DNA of 64,000 nt. It comes from Mangrovihabitans endophyticus (GTDB taxonomy: Bacteria; Actinomycetota; Actinomycetes; Mycobacteriales; Micromonosporaceae). The stretch is taken from positions 1 through 64,000 of the forward strand of contig NZ_BMMX01000005.1 in NCBI RefSeq assembly GCF_014646155.1, in the 5' to 3' direction. Shown piece by piece: positions 50,969 through 60,297 of this stretch. How positions within the stretch are numbered: position 1 is the first letter of the stretch; each line of letters begins with the position of its first letter. The notes below the pieces were generated by a model. The model ran no database searches. It was not told the DNA's origin and worked only from the letters and a program-made list of their open reading frames with translations. The position numbers were made by a program, and so were the translations under genes.

Positions 50969-51658
50969 GTGACCGAGACGCCCGGCAAGGGACTGGTCCT
51001 CGTGGTCGAGGACGAGCGTCCGATCGCCGACCTGGTGCGACTCTATTTGAGCCGGGACGGCTTCGGCGTGCACGTCGAGCATGACGGCGACGCCGGCCTG
51101 GCCGCCGCGCGACGTCTGCGCCCGGTTGCCTGCATCCTGGACATCGCTTTGCCCGGCCTGGAAGGTACCGACATCTGCCGGCGGATGCGTGCCGACGGTG
51201 ACTGGACGCCCGTCATCTTCCTCACCGCCCGTGACGACGAGATCGATCGGATTCTCGGCTTGGAGCTGGGCGGCGACGACTATGTGACCAAGCCGTTCAG
51301 CCCGCGCGAGCTGGTCACCCGGGTGAAGACGCTGCTGCGCCGCGCGTCCGGTCCGCCGGAGGGCGACCGGGTGCGCACGCTCGGCCCGGTGTCGCTGGAT
51401 CCCGCCCGCCGGCTGGCCACCGTGGACGGCGCCGCGCTGAGCCTGACGCCGACCGAGTTCGACCTGCTCGGCCACCTCCTGGGGCGGCCTGGCCGGGTGT
51501 TCACCCGGGAGGAGTTGCTGGCCAGCGTCTGGGGGTACGCCTCGCATGCGGGCACCCGGACCGTCGACGTGCATGTCGCCCAGGTGCGCGCCAAGCTGGG
51601 CGGGGCGGCCGGCCTGATCCGCACCGTGCGCGGCGTCGGCTACACCGCCGATGCGTAG
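50969..51658 (+). CDS. OmpR/PhoB-family response regulator
   Basis: The 229-residue protein has a receiver domain (LVVEDERPIADLVRLYL, phospho-acceptor Asp58 in CILDIALPG, Thr in IFLTARDD, Lys in YVTKPFSPRELVTRV) and a C-terminal winged helix (LSLTPTEFDLLGHLLGRPGRVFTREELLASVWGY, TVDVHVAQVRAKLG). GTG at 50969 is used because conserved sequence starts eight residues later. Its stop overlaps the ATG of the histidine kinase by 8 bases, so they form a two-component pair. Confidence 0.93.
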   Translation: MTETPGKGLVLVVEDERPIADLVRLYLSRDGFGVHVEHDGDAGLAAARRLRPVACILDIALPGLEGTDICRRMRADGDWTPVIFLTARDDEIDRILGLELGGDDYVTKPFSPRELVTRVKTLLRRASGPPEGDRVRTLGPVSLDPARRLATVDGAALSLTPTEFDLLGHLLGRPGRVFTREELLASVWGYASHAGTRTVDVHVAQVRAKLGGAAGLIRTVRGVGYTADA

Positions 51659-53042
51659 GCTCCTGCGCACTCTCACCGCCCGGGTGGTGCTGGTCACCGC
51701 GCTCACCGCGGTGGTGTCGGTGATCGTCACGGCCCTCGTCGCGTTGCCCATCGCGGTGCGCTCGGTCAATCAGGCGGTGCGCGCCGACCTGGTGCAGAAG
51801 ACCGCCCTGGCGGTGCAGCTTCTCGACAACGCCAAGCCGGGGACCCGCCCGCGGATCGTCCGTGAACTCCGCAAGGACAAGATCAATGTCTTCTTGATCC
51901 GGCACGGCAAGGCCGGCCGGGCGGGCCTGCCCGGACGGGTGGTGCAGCAGGTGGCGGCGGGACGGCAGGTGAACACCCGGGGGATGGTCGGCGGCACCTC
52001 CTCGTTCATCGTCGGCCGCCCGCTGAGCGGCGACTCCGCCGGTGTGGTGCTTTCCCGCAGGGTGGCGTCCGGCGTGGGCGGCCTGGTCCTGGGCGGTGTC
52101 TGGCGGGCGCTGCTGGCGGGCCTGGCCGGTGGTGTCGTTGCGGGCGCGGTGCTGGCCCGGCTGATCGCCCGGCCGATCCGCCGCGCCGCGGTCGCGGCCG
52201 GTCACCTCTCCGCCGGCGACCGGTCGGTGCGGTTGTCCACCCAGGGGCCGGCCGAGGCCGCGGAACTGGCCGCCGCGTTCAACCAACTGGCGTCCGCGCT
52301 GCAGGTCAGCGAGGGCCGCGAGCGGGACTTCCTGCTGTCGGTGTCACACGAGTTGCGTACGCCGTTGTCCACCATCCGCGGCTACGCCGAGGCGCTGGCC
52401 GACGGCGTGGTCGAGGGCGACGGCGCGGAGCGTGCCGGTGCGACGATCCTGGCCGAGGCGCAGCGCCTGGACCGGCTCATCTCCGACCTGTTGGTGTTGT
52501 CCCGGTTGGAGGCCGCCGACCTGCCCCTGGACGTGGTGCTGGTCGACCTGGTGGAGTTGATGGGCGCGGCCGCCCAGGCATGGCAGACCCGGTGCGATCC
52601 CGACGGCCCCCGGCTGGTGACCGAGTTGCCGCCCGCACCGGTGCTGGTGCAGACCGATCCGGGCCGCATCCGGCAGGTGGTCGACGGGCTGTGCGAGAAC
52701 GCGCTGCGCGTGCTGCCGCCGACCGCCCCGCTGGTGCTCGCGGTGCGCGCCGAGGCGGACGCGGGCGTGGTTGAGGTCCGCGACGGCGGCCCCGGCTTCA
52801 CCGACGACGATCTGGCGGTGGCGTTCGAACGCGGCGCGCTGAACCGGCGTTACCGAGGCATCCGCAAGGTCGGCAGCGGGCTCGGGCTGGCGCTTGCCGC
52901 GCGGCTCGTGGCGCGGCTCGGCGGCACCATCGAGGCCGGTCATGCGGCCGAGGGCGGGGCGCGGTTCACCGTCGCCGTGCCCTATCCGGCGCGCCCGGAC
53001 CAGACGTCCGCGCAGATTTACCCGACCCGAACATCACGCTGA
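51651..53042 (+). CDS. membrane sensor histidine kinase
   Basis: The 463-residue kinase has a first membrane helix at about 10-35, an extracytoplasmic sensing region to about 130, a second helix at about 137-160, a HAMP linker (ARPIRRAAVAAGHLSAGD), a HisKA domain with SHELRTPLSTIRGYAEAL and an HATPase domain with N-box LCENALRVLPP, DGGPGF and GSGLGLALAARL. It pairs with the overlapping upstream response regulator. The third gene of the operon is a small lipoprotein, which is a plausible target or a sensor aid. Confidence 0.92.
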   Translation: MRRLLRTLTARVVLVTALTAVVSVIVTALVALPIAVRSVNQAVRADLVQKTALAVQLLDNAKPGTRPRIVRELRKDKINVFLIRHGKAGRAGLPGRVVQQVAAGRQVNTRGMVGGTSSFIVGRPLSGDSAGVVLSRRVASGVGGLVLGGVWRALLAGLAGGVVAGAVLARLIARPIRRAAVAAGHLSAGDRSVRLSTQGPAEAAELAAAFNQLASALQVSEGRERDFLLSVSHELRTPLSTIRGYAEALADGVVEGDGAERAGATILAEAQRLDRLISDLLVLSRLEAADLPLDVVLVDLVELMGAAAQAWQTRCDPDGPRLVTELPPAPVLVQTDPGRIRQVVDGLCENALRVLPPTAPLVLAVRAEADAGVVEVRDGGPGFTDDDLAVAFERGALNRRYRGIRKVGSGLGLALAARLVARLGGTIEAGHAAEGGARFTVAVPYPARPDQTSAQIYPTRTSR

Positions 53043-53077
53043 CCGGCTTCGTGCGCGACGGCGGCACGCTGGCCGTC

Positions 53078-53584
53078 ATGACTCGCACCCGCGCCACGCT
53101 CGTCCTCGCCTCGCTGGGCCTCTCCGGAGTGCTCGGCCTCACCGCCTGCGGCGTCACCGCCGCCCGGCCCGCGGAGGGCTCCGCGACGGCCGGAGTGGCC
53201 GACGAGGCGTCCGCACTGCGCACCGTCGGTCTGCAGACCGAGCCGTCGCCGTCGGCGTCTGCCGCGAAGGGCACGCATCGTCATGGCGGGGTCCGCCGCT
53301 ACCTGCGCAAGAACACCCTGCACGGTGAGGTGGCGGCGCAGGGCAAGGACGGCACGCGCACCATCGTCGTGCAACGCGGCACGGTGACCGCGACCGGTTC
53401 CGGCTCAGTCACCGTCAAGTCCGCCGACGGCTTCGCACTGACCTGGACGTACGGGGACAAGCTGCGCGTGGTGCAGGACAAGAAGAAGGTCGGTGCCGAC
53501 GCGGTCACCACGGGCGTGCGGATCGGCGTGGCGGGCAGGCGTGACGGCGACGCGACCACCGCGCGGCTCATCGTCGTCGAGTAG
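53078..53584 (+). CDS. small lipoprotein with DUF5666-like domain
   Basis: The 168-residue protein has a lipobox LGLTACG near residue 25, so it is probably attached to the outer face of the membrane. A low-complexity stretch and a KGTHRHGG turn follow; the C-terminal 85 residues (LRKNTLHGEVAAQGKDGTRT, VQRGTVTATGSGSVTVKSAD, ARLIVVE) form a beta-rich domain like DUF5666. Function is not known. It lies 35 bases after the kinase gene. ATG at 53078 is taken because the signal starts there; an in-frame GTG at 53051 is possible. Confidence 0.7.
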   Translation: MTRTRATLVLASLGLSGVLGLTACGVTAARPAEGSATAGVADEASALRTVGLQTEPSPSASAAKGTHRHGGVRRYLRKNTLHGEVAAQGKDGTRTIVVQRGTVTATGSGSVTVKSADGFALTWTYGDKLRVVQDKKKVGADAVTTGVRIGVAGRRDGDATTARLIVVE

Positions 53585-53636
53585 CCGCCGATCGCCGCCG
53601 GGACTCCGCCTCGGCTCGACCGGGACTACGAAACAC

Positions 53637-54416
53637 CTAGTGCAGGAATGCGCCCATCGGCGAGACGAGCAGCCGTCCCAGCGCCGCGGCGTTGCCGTCG
53701 AGCCGGGCCCGTTCCCGATCGGTCGCGGCGAGGTCGTGGCGCAACGTCCACAGCCGCTGCGCGCTGCGCCACGACACATTGCGGGAGTACGTCACCGTCT
53801 CGCCCTGCCACCACTCGTCCAGCTCGCCGTTCATGGTGTCGATCAGCAGCCGCCAGCGGTCCAGGCAGCCGCTGGCCAGCTCGGGCGACGCGGCGGCGAA
53901 GATCTCGTTGATCCGCAGATAGTCGTGGTGCTGGTCGCTGTCGTCGACCGGGTCCGACCCGAGATGGTCGAAAGTGGTCACCAGCGCGAACGGCAGGTCG
54001 AAGTTGAGGTGTGCGTTCATCCCGGCGGCCGCGCAGGGCACCCGGTCGTGCCGGGCGCCGGTGGTCCGGTCGAGCAGCACCGTCCACACGCGGGGACAGC
54101 GACTGCCGCCGGTCCACTGGCGCAAGGCGTCGAAGTAGCGCGCGGCGAACTCCACATCCAGCCGGGAGAGGAACGCCGGGTCGGCGAAGCGGCCCTCGTA
54201 CAACTCGTCCAGCAGGCTGGTGGTGCTGCGCAGATACACACGGTTGAAGTCGGTCAGTGACCCGCCGTGCACGGACGGTGGAATCCGCTCCAGCATGTCC
54301 TGCAGTTTGGTGAGCTGATCGACGACGGCAGGCACGTCGTCGGGGTGTCCGGTCAGCAGGCCGGTCATATCCTGGTGCCAGGGCCCCCAGACCGACTCGT
54401 TCATCGGTTCCTCCAC
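53637..54416 (-). CDS. DUF5995 family protein
   Basis: The 259-residue cytosolic protein fits DUF5995: GGSLTDFNRVYLRSTTSLLDELYEGRFADPAFLSRLDVEFAARYFDAL, then AAAGMNAHLNFDLPFALVTT and HHDYLRINEIFAAASPEL. The conserved H-x-N-x-D-L-P and H-x-D-Y residues suggest a metal or substrate site in an all-helical bundle. The role of the family is unknown. MNESV at 54404 is an alternative start. It converges on the two-component operon. Confidence 0.85.
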   Translation of the reverse strand: MEEPMNESVWGPWHQDMTGLLTGHPDDVPAVVDQLTKLQDMLERIPPSVHGGSLTDFNRVYLRSTTSLLDELYEGRFADPAFLSRLDVEFAARYFDALRQWTGGSRCPRVWTVLLDRTTGARHDRVPCAAAGMNAHLNFDLPFALVTTFDHLGSDPVDDSDQHHDYLRINEIFAAASPELASGCLDRWRLLIDTMNGELDEWWQGETVTYSRNVSWRSAQRLWTLRHDLAATDRERARLDGNAAALGRLLVSPMGAFLH

Positions 54417-54569
54417 GAACGAATTTCAAGTTCTGGGAGCCCTAGCACCGGTCGGCGGCCGCCACCGCCGGCCGGTGCTCCCCCATGTCGGCAAGCTTGT
54501 CAGCGCATCGGTCCCGCCGGATCAGTAGAATGACGTATTTCCGCGTACGTACGCCGTACGTATCTCGCC

Positions 54570-57368
54570 TCAGGTGGCTTGCAGATAGCGGCGGCTGGCC
54601 TGCACCCGGGTGCGTACCTGGAGCTTGTCGAAGATGTGCCCGACATGGACCCCGACGGTGCGTTCGCTGATGAACAACCGCTGGCCGATCTCCCGGTTGG
54701 TCAGTCCTTCGGCGACCGCACCCAACACCTCGCGTTCGCGGGCGGTGAGGGCGGCGAGTTCGTCGCCACGCTCGTCTGCGGTCGGCGGCGCCGGCTCGTC
54801 GGACAGCGCCACCCGGTCGCGCGCGGCGACCGTGGCGATCTCGGCCGCGAACGGCCGCGCGCCCATCGCCTGCGCCGTCTGGTATGCCGCACGGAGTAGT
54901 CCGGCCGCGTCCGCACGCCCGGATCGCTGGTGCAGCACGGCCTCCGCCTGGCGCAGCCGGGAGTACGCCGCCGGGTACGGCTGCATGCGCCGGTCCCAGG
55001 ACTGCGCCGCGCGCGCCCACGGCCGCGGGTCGTGCTGCTGCTCGATCCGGCTGGACTCGGCCGCGCACAGATCGAGGTAGCCCTCGACCACGGCCCGGAC
55101 CGGGGGAGCGGCGGCGCTCACGTTGCGCGACATCCGGTCCACGACCGCTCGCAGCCGTCGTACCGCGCCGGGGTCGACGGCGACGCTGCCGCCGGACTGC
55201 GCCTCGGCCTCCGCCCGCAGCCCGTGCCAGGCGAGGACGCCGAGCAGGACCAGGTCGTCGGAGCGGGTCTCGGTGAGCCCACGCTGCACCGCGGCGCGCG
55301 CTTCGGCATGCCGGCCCTGCCACATCGCCAGGCCGGCCCGCAGCGTCAACATCGGCAGCACGTGCCGGGCGCCGCCGCCGGCCAGGATGGTCGCCACCGC
55401 GTCCAGGTCCCGGTGCGCTGCCTCCACGTCGCCGAAGCCGACCCACAGCCGGCAGCGGGCGAGTAGCAGCTCGACGGCATCGGCGCCGGACGGGCGGTGC
55501 CGCATCGCCGCCTCCACGACGGCCGCCGCCTCCGACCATTGACCCACCCGGAAGAGCCCGTTGCCCGCCGCGGCCAGCAGCCGCGTCTGGTAGCTGCGGG
55601 CACCGCCGAGGGCGGCCAGCTTCTGCGCACCGTGCCGGGCGACCAGGACACCCTCCTCGATGCTGTTCAGCGGCCCGGTGAGCAGCTCCGCCAAGTGCAG
55701 GTACGCGCAGCCGACATCCTCCGGGCTGCCGTCGCGCTCGGCGATCTGCACGGCGTGCCGCAGCACCGCCAGGCCGGCGTCCGGGTCCTCGCGCAGCGCG
55801 GCGCTGGATCCGAGCGCCGCGCTGGCGCGCACCACGTCGGCCGTGGTGCCGTCGCGCTCGGCCAGGTCCAGCGCCACGCGGGCGCGGGCGTGCGCGTCGG
55901 CGTTGCGGCCCAGATGCAGCAGCAATTCGGCCAGGTACGCCGCGGCGGACGCCTTCTCGACGGCGGTGCAGGCCGGTGCGGCAAGCGCACGCTCGTACTC
56001 GGTCTCCGCGGTGGCGGACCGGCCGGCCGCCGCGAGATAGCGGGCCCGCCGCAGGTGGATCTCGCACTCCCCGGGACCGTCCGGACGCTGCGCGAGCTGG
56101 TCCAGTCGCGACAGTGCCCGCTGATGCTCGCCGCAGCGGTGCGCGGCCTCGGCCGCGTGGCCCAGCAGGCCGGTCCGGTCCGCGTGCTCGTCGTGGGTCA
56201 GGTCCAGGGCGAGCGTCCAGTATCGGTGTGCCTCGGCGACACCGTAGAGGCCCTCCGCGGCGCGTGCCGCCGCGATGGCCGGCTCGCGTGCCCGGCCCGG
56301 TTCGCCGGCGCGTTGCCAATGGTGCGCGAGGCGAGCGTGGTCGGTGCTCCCGACGGCGGTCAGCGCCGCGGCGTACCGGCGGTGCAGTGCCGCGCTCTCG
56401 GCCGGCAGCACCTCCTGCGCCAGTACCTCGGCGACCAGGCGATGGCGCAGTCGGTAGCCGTCCGCGGAACTGACCAGGAAGCGGCGGGCGACGGCGACCC
56501 GCACCGCGTCGATGAGCTCGGCGCCGTCCACGTCGACCACACGGGCGAGCACCGCGTGGTCGACCGGCTCCACGCCGGCCGCCACCGCGTGCACGACGGC
56601 GTGCGCGGGCGGCGGCAGCTCGTCCACCCTGGACAGGAAGATCTCACGCAGCGTGTCGGACAGCTCGACTCGTCCGTCGCGCAGGTCGCGCGCGAGTTCT
56701 TCGGCGACGAAGGGGTTGCCGCCGCTGCGCTTGAAGACGGCCTCGGCATCCTCGTCGGCGACCCCGGCTCCGGCGACCGCGGCGACCAGCTCGGCCGTCT
56801 GGGCGCGGTCCAGGGGCGCCAGGTCGACCACGCTGACCCAGCGCAGTCGGCGCAGTTCGGCCAGCACGCGGCGCAGCGGGTGGGTGCCGTGCAGCGACTC
56901 GGCGCGGACCGCGGCGAGCACCGACAGGCGCAGCTCACCGAGCCCGGCGAGCAGATAGAGCAGAAGCTGCCGGGTGCTGCGGTCGGCCCACTGCAGGTCG
57001 TCCAGGACCAGCAGCAGGCGGCGCGGGCCGGCCACCTCGGCCAGTTCCCGGGACACCTGGTCGAGCGGGGTGCCCGCATCGCCGTCCTCCTCGGGCGGAC
57101 GACGGCCGAGCCGGCGCAGGGCGTGCAGCACCGGATGCAGGGGTGAGGCGTCACCGATGTCCAGGCAGGTGCCCCACACCACTGCCGCACCCTCGGCGCG
57201 CAGGGCAGCCGCGATCTCGGTCAGCACACGGGTCTTGCCGACCCCGGTCTCGCCGGTGACGAAGACGGCCGCGGACCCGCCGGGCCCGGCGTCGGACAGG
57301 TCTGTGCGGACGGCCGCCAGCGTGGCGTGCCGCCCGACCAGTGGTGCGTCGCCCCCCTCGCTGGTCAT
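54570..57368 (-). CDS. large AAA-ATPase LuxR-type regulator
   Basis: The 932-residue protein has a predicted AAA/STAND NTPase domain (Walker A GETGVGKT at 39-46, Walker B RLLLVLDDLQWADRS), a middle region of helical TPR-like repeats (AAYLAELLLHLGRNADAHARARVALDLAE and similar) and a C-terminal LuxR helix-turn-helix (LTAREREVLGAVAEGLTNREIGQRLFISERTVGVHVGHIF) at about 865-932. It is of the MalT/LAL type, with nucleotide-dependent assembly on a signal ligand. ATG at 57368 is preferred to 57575 because the longer frame crosses the promoter region shared with the divergent cyclase gene. Confidence 0.88.
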   Translation of the reverse strand: MTSEGGDAPLVGRHATLAAVRTDLSDAGPGGSAAVFVTGETGVGKTRVLTEIAAALRAEGAAVVWGTCLDIGDASPLHPVLHALRRLGRRPPEEDGDAGTPLDQVSRELAEVAGPRRLLLVLDDLQWADRSTRQLLLYLLAGLGELRLSVLAAVRAESLHGTHPLRRVLAELRRLRWVSVVDLAPLDRAQTAELVAAVAGAGVADEDAEAVFKRSGGNPFVAEELARDLRDGRVELSDTLREIFLSRVDELPPPAHAVVHAVAAGVEPVDHAVLARVVDVDGAELIDAVRVAVARRFLVSSADGYRLRHRLVAEVLAQEVLPAESAALHRRYAAALTAVGSTDHARLAHHWQRAGEPGRAREPAIAAARAAEGLYGVAEAHRYWTLALDLTHDEHADRTGLLGHAAEAAHRCGEHQRALSRLDQLAQRPDGPGECEIHLRRARYLAAAGRSATAETEYERALAAPACTAVEKASAAAYLAELLLHLGRNADAHARARVALDLAERDGTTADVVRASAALGSSAALREDPDAGLAVLRHAVQIAERDGSPEDVGCAYLHLAELLTGPLNSIEEGVLVARHGAQKLAALGGARSYQTRLLAAAGNGLFRVGQWSEAAAVVEAAMRHRPSGADAVELLLARCRLWVGFGDVEAAHRDLDAVATILAGGGARHVLPMLTLRAGLAMWQGRHAEARAAVQRGLTETRSDDLVLLGVLAWHGLRAEAEAQSGGSVAVDPGAVRRLRAVVDRMSRNVSAAAPPVRAVVEGYLDLCAAESSRIEQQHDPRPWARAAQSWDRRMQPYPAAYSRLRQAEAVLHQRSGRADAAGLLRAAYQTAQAMGARPFAAEIATVAARDRVALSDEPAPPTADERGDELAALTAREREVLGAVAEGLTNREIGQRLFISERTVGVHVGHIFDKLQVRTRVQASRRYLQAT

Positions 57369-57516
57369 GCAGGGCAGCCTAGTGCCGATGGCTCTGGCAC
57401 GTTCTCGTCGGTTCGGACCGTTCTTTGTCACAGATACGTCGTTTTGCCGATCCATGCACGCCGTGGCGCTGACAACGTTCGTGTCGGGGACAGCGAGCGC
57501 ATAGGGAGTGGGGGCC

Positions 57517-58098
57517 ATGGTAGGGACCGCGACACGGGTGCGTCGGCAGACGGTCACCGTGTTGTTCGTGGACATCGTCGGGTTTACCGGATTGATCGAT
57601 GAGTTGGATTGCGCCGAGGTGCGCGACCTCCAGGTGGATTACTTCGCCGCGGTGTCCCAGGTGATCCGGGAGTGCGGGGGCGTGGTCGAGAAATATGTGG
57701 GCGACGCGGTGATGGCCGTCTTCGGTGTGGCGGGCGCCGCTGGCGCGGCGGAGGCAGCGGTGCAGGCCGGGCTGCTGGTGCAGGAGGCGTTGCGTGGCCG
57801 TGCCCTGGCCGGGCGGCACACGGTGCACACCCGCGTCGGCGTGGCCACCGGCGATGTGATGGTGGACCCGGACGCCGTGCGTGACGGCGGCCAGGCCATG
57901 ATCAGCGGCCGGGTGGTGAGTGCGGCCTCGCGTCTGCAGAGCTGCGCCCCCGAGGACACCGTGGTGGTGTGCGCGGCGACCCGGGCGGCCACCGACCGTG
58001 AGGTGGCTTACCAGGAGATGCCGCCGATGGCGCCGGCCGGCTGCCGCCGTCCGATGGAGGTTTCCCGGGCCTTGCACCCGCAGGGGGTCCTCTGCTAG
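57517..58098 (+). CDS. class III adenylate/guanylate cyclase-domain protein
   Basis: The 193-residue protein is a single cyclase homology domain: VLFVDIVGFTGLIDEL holds the first metal Asp, VEKYVGDAVMAVFGVAG the second, and TRVGVATGDVMVD and GRVVSAASRLQSCA the further blocks. The transition-state pair is Asn-Arg in active enzymes (VNxAxRL). Here the Asn is Ser (VVSAASRL), while the Arg is kept, so catalysis may be weak or lost. AGGGAG (57503-57508) precedes the ATG at 57517. It is divergent from the AAA-LuxR gene, which in other proteins is fused to a cyclase domain, so the two may work together. Confidence 0.85.
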   Translation: MVGTATRVRRQTVTVLFVDIVGFTGLIDELDCAEVRDLQVDYFAAVSQVIRECGGVVEKYVGDAVMAVFGVAGAAGAAEAAVQAGLLVQEALRGRALAGRHTVHTRVGVATGDVMVDPDAVRDGGQAMISGRVVSAASRLQSCAPEDTVVVCAATRAATDREVAYQEMPPMAPAGCRRPMEVSRALHPQGVLC

Positions 58099-58226
58099 CG
58101 ATTTGTCCTTTTTCAGATTATTTGCCGACCCCGACGCGCGGCGTGGCGGTCGGTCCGCCGGACCTGTCACAACCGACCGGTAGGCTCGCCCGCGTTGTTG
58201 CACCGCACCTGATCGGGAGTTTGTTC

Positions 58227-60284
58227 GTGACTGCGCAGCCGGAGGTCCTGTACGGAGCCGACGACCTCACGCACCTTGAGGGGCTCGACGCTGTCCGCAA
58301 GCGCCCCGGGATGTATATCGGGTCCACCGACAGCCGGGGCGTCAACCACCTGGTCAACGAGATCCTGGACAACGCCACCGACGAGGGCGTCGGCGGCCAC
58401 GCCACGAATGTCACGGTGACGTTGCATGCCGACGGCTCGGTCCGGATCGACGACGACGGTCGCGGCATCCCCACGGACATCAACACCAAATCCGGGCTGT
58501 CCGGCGTCGAGCTGGTGCTCACCCGGCTGCACGCGGGCGGCAAGTTCGGCGGCTCGGGCTACAAGACCTCCGGCGGTCTGCACGGCGTCGGCGCCTCCGC
58601 GGTCAACGCGCTGTCCCTACGCTTCGACGTGACCGTCAAACAACACGGCAAGGTGCACGAGATCTCCTTCCAGCGCGGCGTGCCGGGCGTGTTCGCCGGG
58701 CCCGGCCCGAAGGCGGCCTTCACCCGGCAGGCCGGCCTGCGGGTGGCGCGGAAGATGAAGCGCGGCGAGGCCACCGGCACCTCGGTGCGTTACTGGTACG
58801 ACGCACGCTACTTCGAGAACGGCGCCGCCCTGGACGTCGAGGCGGTGCGCGCCAAGCTGCGCAGCACCGCGTTCCTGGTGCCCGGCGTGACGTATTCGCT
58901 GCGCGACGAGACGGGTGACGAGCCGGCCACCGAGACGTTCCACTTCCCGCACGGGCTGACCGACATGGTGGAGTTCCTCACCCCCTCCTCGGACCGCCCG
59001 GTGTCCGGCATCCTGGTGGTCGCCGGCGAGGGCACCTACAAGGAGAACGCGGCCGACGCCAACGGCGTCATGCAGTCCAACGTGGTGCGGCGTGCCGAGG
59101 TGGAGGTCGCCTTCCGCTGGGGCACCGGCTACGAGCGCGTCGTCGAGTGCTTCACCAACACCATCCGCAACTCGCACGGCGGCACCCACCGCAAGGGCTT
59201 CGACCGGGCCCTCGTGCGGGCCCTCACCGAGGCCATCCGCAACACGCGCGGCCTGCTCAAGGCCAAGGAGGAAGCGCCGGTCCTGGACGACCTGCTGGAG
59301 GGCATGACCGCGGTCATCCACGTCCGTCTGCCGGAGCCGCAGTTCACCTCGCAGACCAAGGACGAGTTGTCCACCGCCGGTATCACCCGGGTGATGCAGG
59401 GCCTGGTGGAGGCGCACCTCAAGCAGTGGGTGGAGGGGCGGCGGACCAAATCCGAGGCGCGGACCGTCCTGCAGAAGGTCGTGGACGCGGCGCGCGTGCG
59501 CCTGACGCAGAAGCAGCAGAAGGACGCCGCCCGCCGCAAGACCGCCCTGGAGGGCGCGTCCATGCCGCCCAAGCTGGTCGACTGCCGGTCCACCGGCATC
59601 AGCCGCAGCGAGCTGTACATCGTGGAGGGTGACAGCGCGCTGGGCACCGCCCGGATGGCCCGCTCGTCGGAGTACCAGGCGCTGCTGCCCATTCGCGGCA
59701 AGATCCTCAATGTGCAGAAGGCCAGCCTGCAGCAGGTGCTGGACAACGTCGAGTGCTCGGCCATCGTGCAGGTCCTCGGCGCCGGTTCGGGCCGCACCTT
59801 CGAGCTGGGCTCGATGCGCTACGGCCGCGTCATGATCATGGCCGACGCCGACGTGGACGGCTCCCACATCCGCACCCTGCTGATCACCCTGTTCGCCAAG
59901 TACATGCGACCGGTGATCGAGTCGGGGCGGCTGTTCGCCGCGATGCCACCGCTGCACAAGGTGGTGACCAAGGGCCGCAACCCGGAGACCGTCTACACCT
60001 ACACGCAGCAGGAGATGGAGTCCACCGTCGCCCGCCTGGAGAAGGGCGGCAGGGCGGTGCAGAAGCCGGTGCCCCGGTTCAAGGGGCTCGGCGAGATGGA
60101 CGCCGACGAGCTGTGGGACACCACGATGAACCCGGCCACCCGCGCGGTGCGCCGCATCACCCTGGACGACGTGGAGCGCGCCGAGGCCACCCTGGAACTG
60201 CTCATGGGTGAGCGCGTGGAGCCGCGCAAGAACTGGCTGATCGAAGCGGCCGGCCGCATCGACCAGGAAACGATCGACGCCTGA
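58227..60284 (+). CDS. parE: DNA topoisomerase IV subunit B (GyrB/ParE)
   Basis: The 685-residue protein has the GHKL ATPase domain (EILDNATDEG, DDGRGIPTD, GGLHGVGASAVNALS), the transducer domain and a TOPRIM domain (EGDSALGTARMARSSEYQALLPIRGKILN, MADADVDGSHIRTLL). The EGDSAL word and the R-S-S-E-Y-Q region match the second type II topoisomerase of actinomycetes (ParE) more than GyrB (EGDSAGG). Start GTG 58227 has GGGAG at 58215-58219. It lies 13 bases upstream of parC, so the A and B subunits are cotranscribed. No dnaA or recF is nearby, also against gyrB. Confidence 0.92.
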   Translation: MTAQPEVLYGADDLTHLEGLDAVRKRPGMYIGSTDSRGVNHLVNEILDNATDEGVGGHATNVTVTLHADGSVRIDDDGRGIPTDINTKSGLSGVELVLTRLHAGGKFGGSGYKTSGGLHGVGASAVNALSLRFDVTVKQHGKVHEISFQRGVPGVFAGPGPKAAFTRQAGLRVARKMKRGEATGTSVRYWYDARYFENGAALDVEAVRAKLRSTAFLVPGVTYSLRDETGDEPATETFHFPHGLTDMVEFLTPSSDRPVSGILVVAGEGTYKENAADANGVMQSNVVRRAEVEVAFRWGTGYERVVECFTNTIRNSHGGTHRKGFDRALVRALTEAIRNTRGLLKAKEEAPVLDDLLEGMTAVIHVRLPEPQFTSQTKDELSTAGITRVMQGLVEAHLKQWVEGRRTKSEARTVLQKVVDAARVRLTQKQQKDAARRKTALEGASMPPKLVDCRSTGISRSELYIVEGDSALGTARMARSSEYQALLPIRGKILNVQKASLQQVLDNVECSAIVQVLGAGSGRTFELGSMRYGRVMIMADADVDGSHIRTLLITLFAKYMRPVIESGRLFAAMPPLHKVVTKGRNPETVYTYTQQEMESTVARLEKGGRAVQKPVPRFKGLGEMDADELWDTTMNPATRAVRRITLDDVERAEATLELLMGERVEPRKNWLIEAAGRIDQETIDA

Positions 60285-60297
60285 AGGGTCAGAACAC

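Noticed and set aside
57369..57575. N-terminal extension of the AAA-LuxR regulator to 57575
   Set aside because: The extension would cover the start of the divergent cyclase gene and its ribosome binding site and has no domain character.
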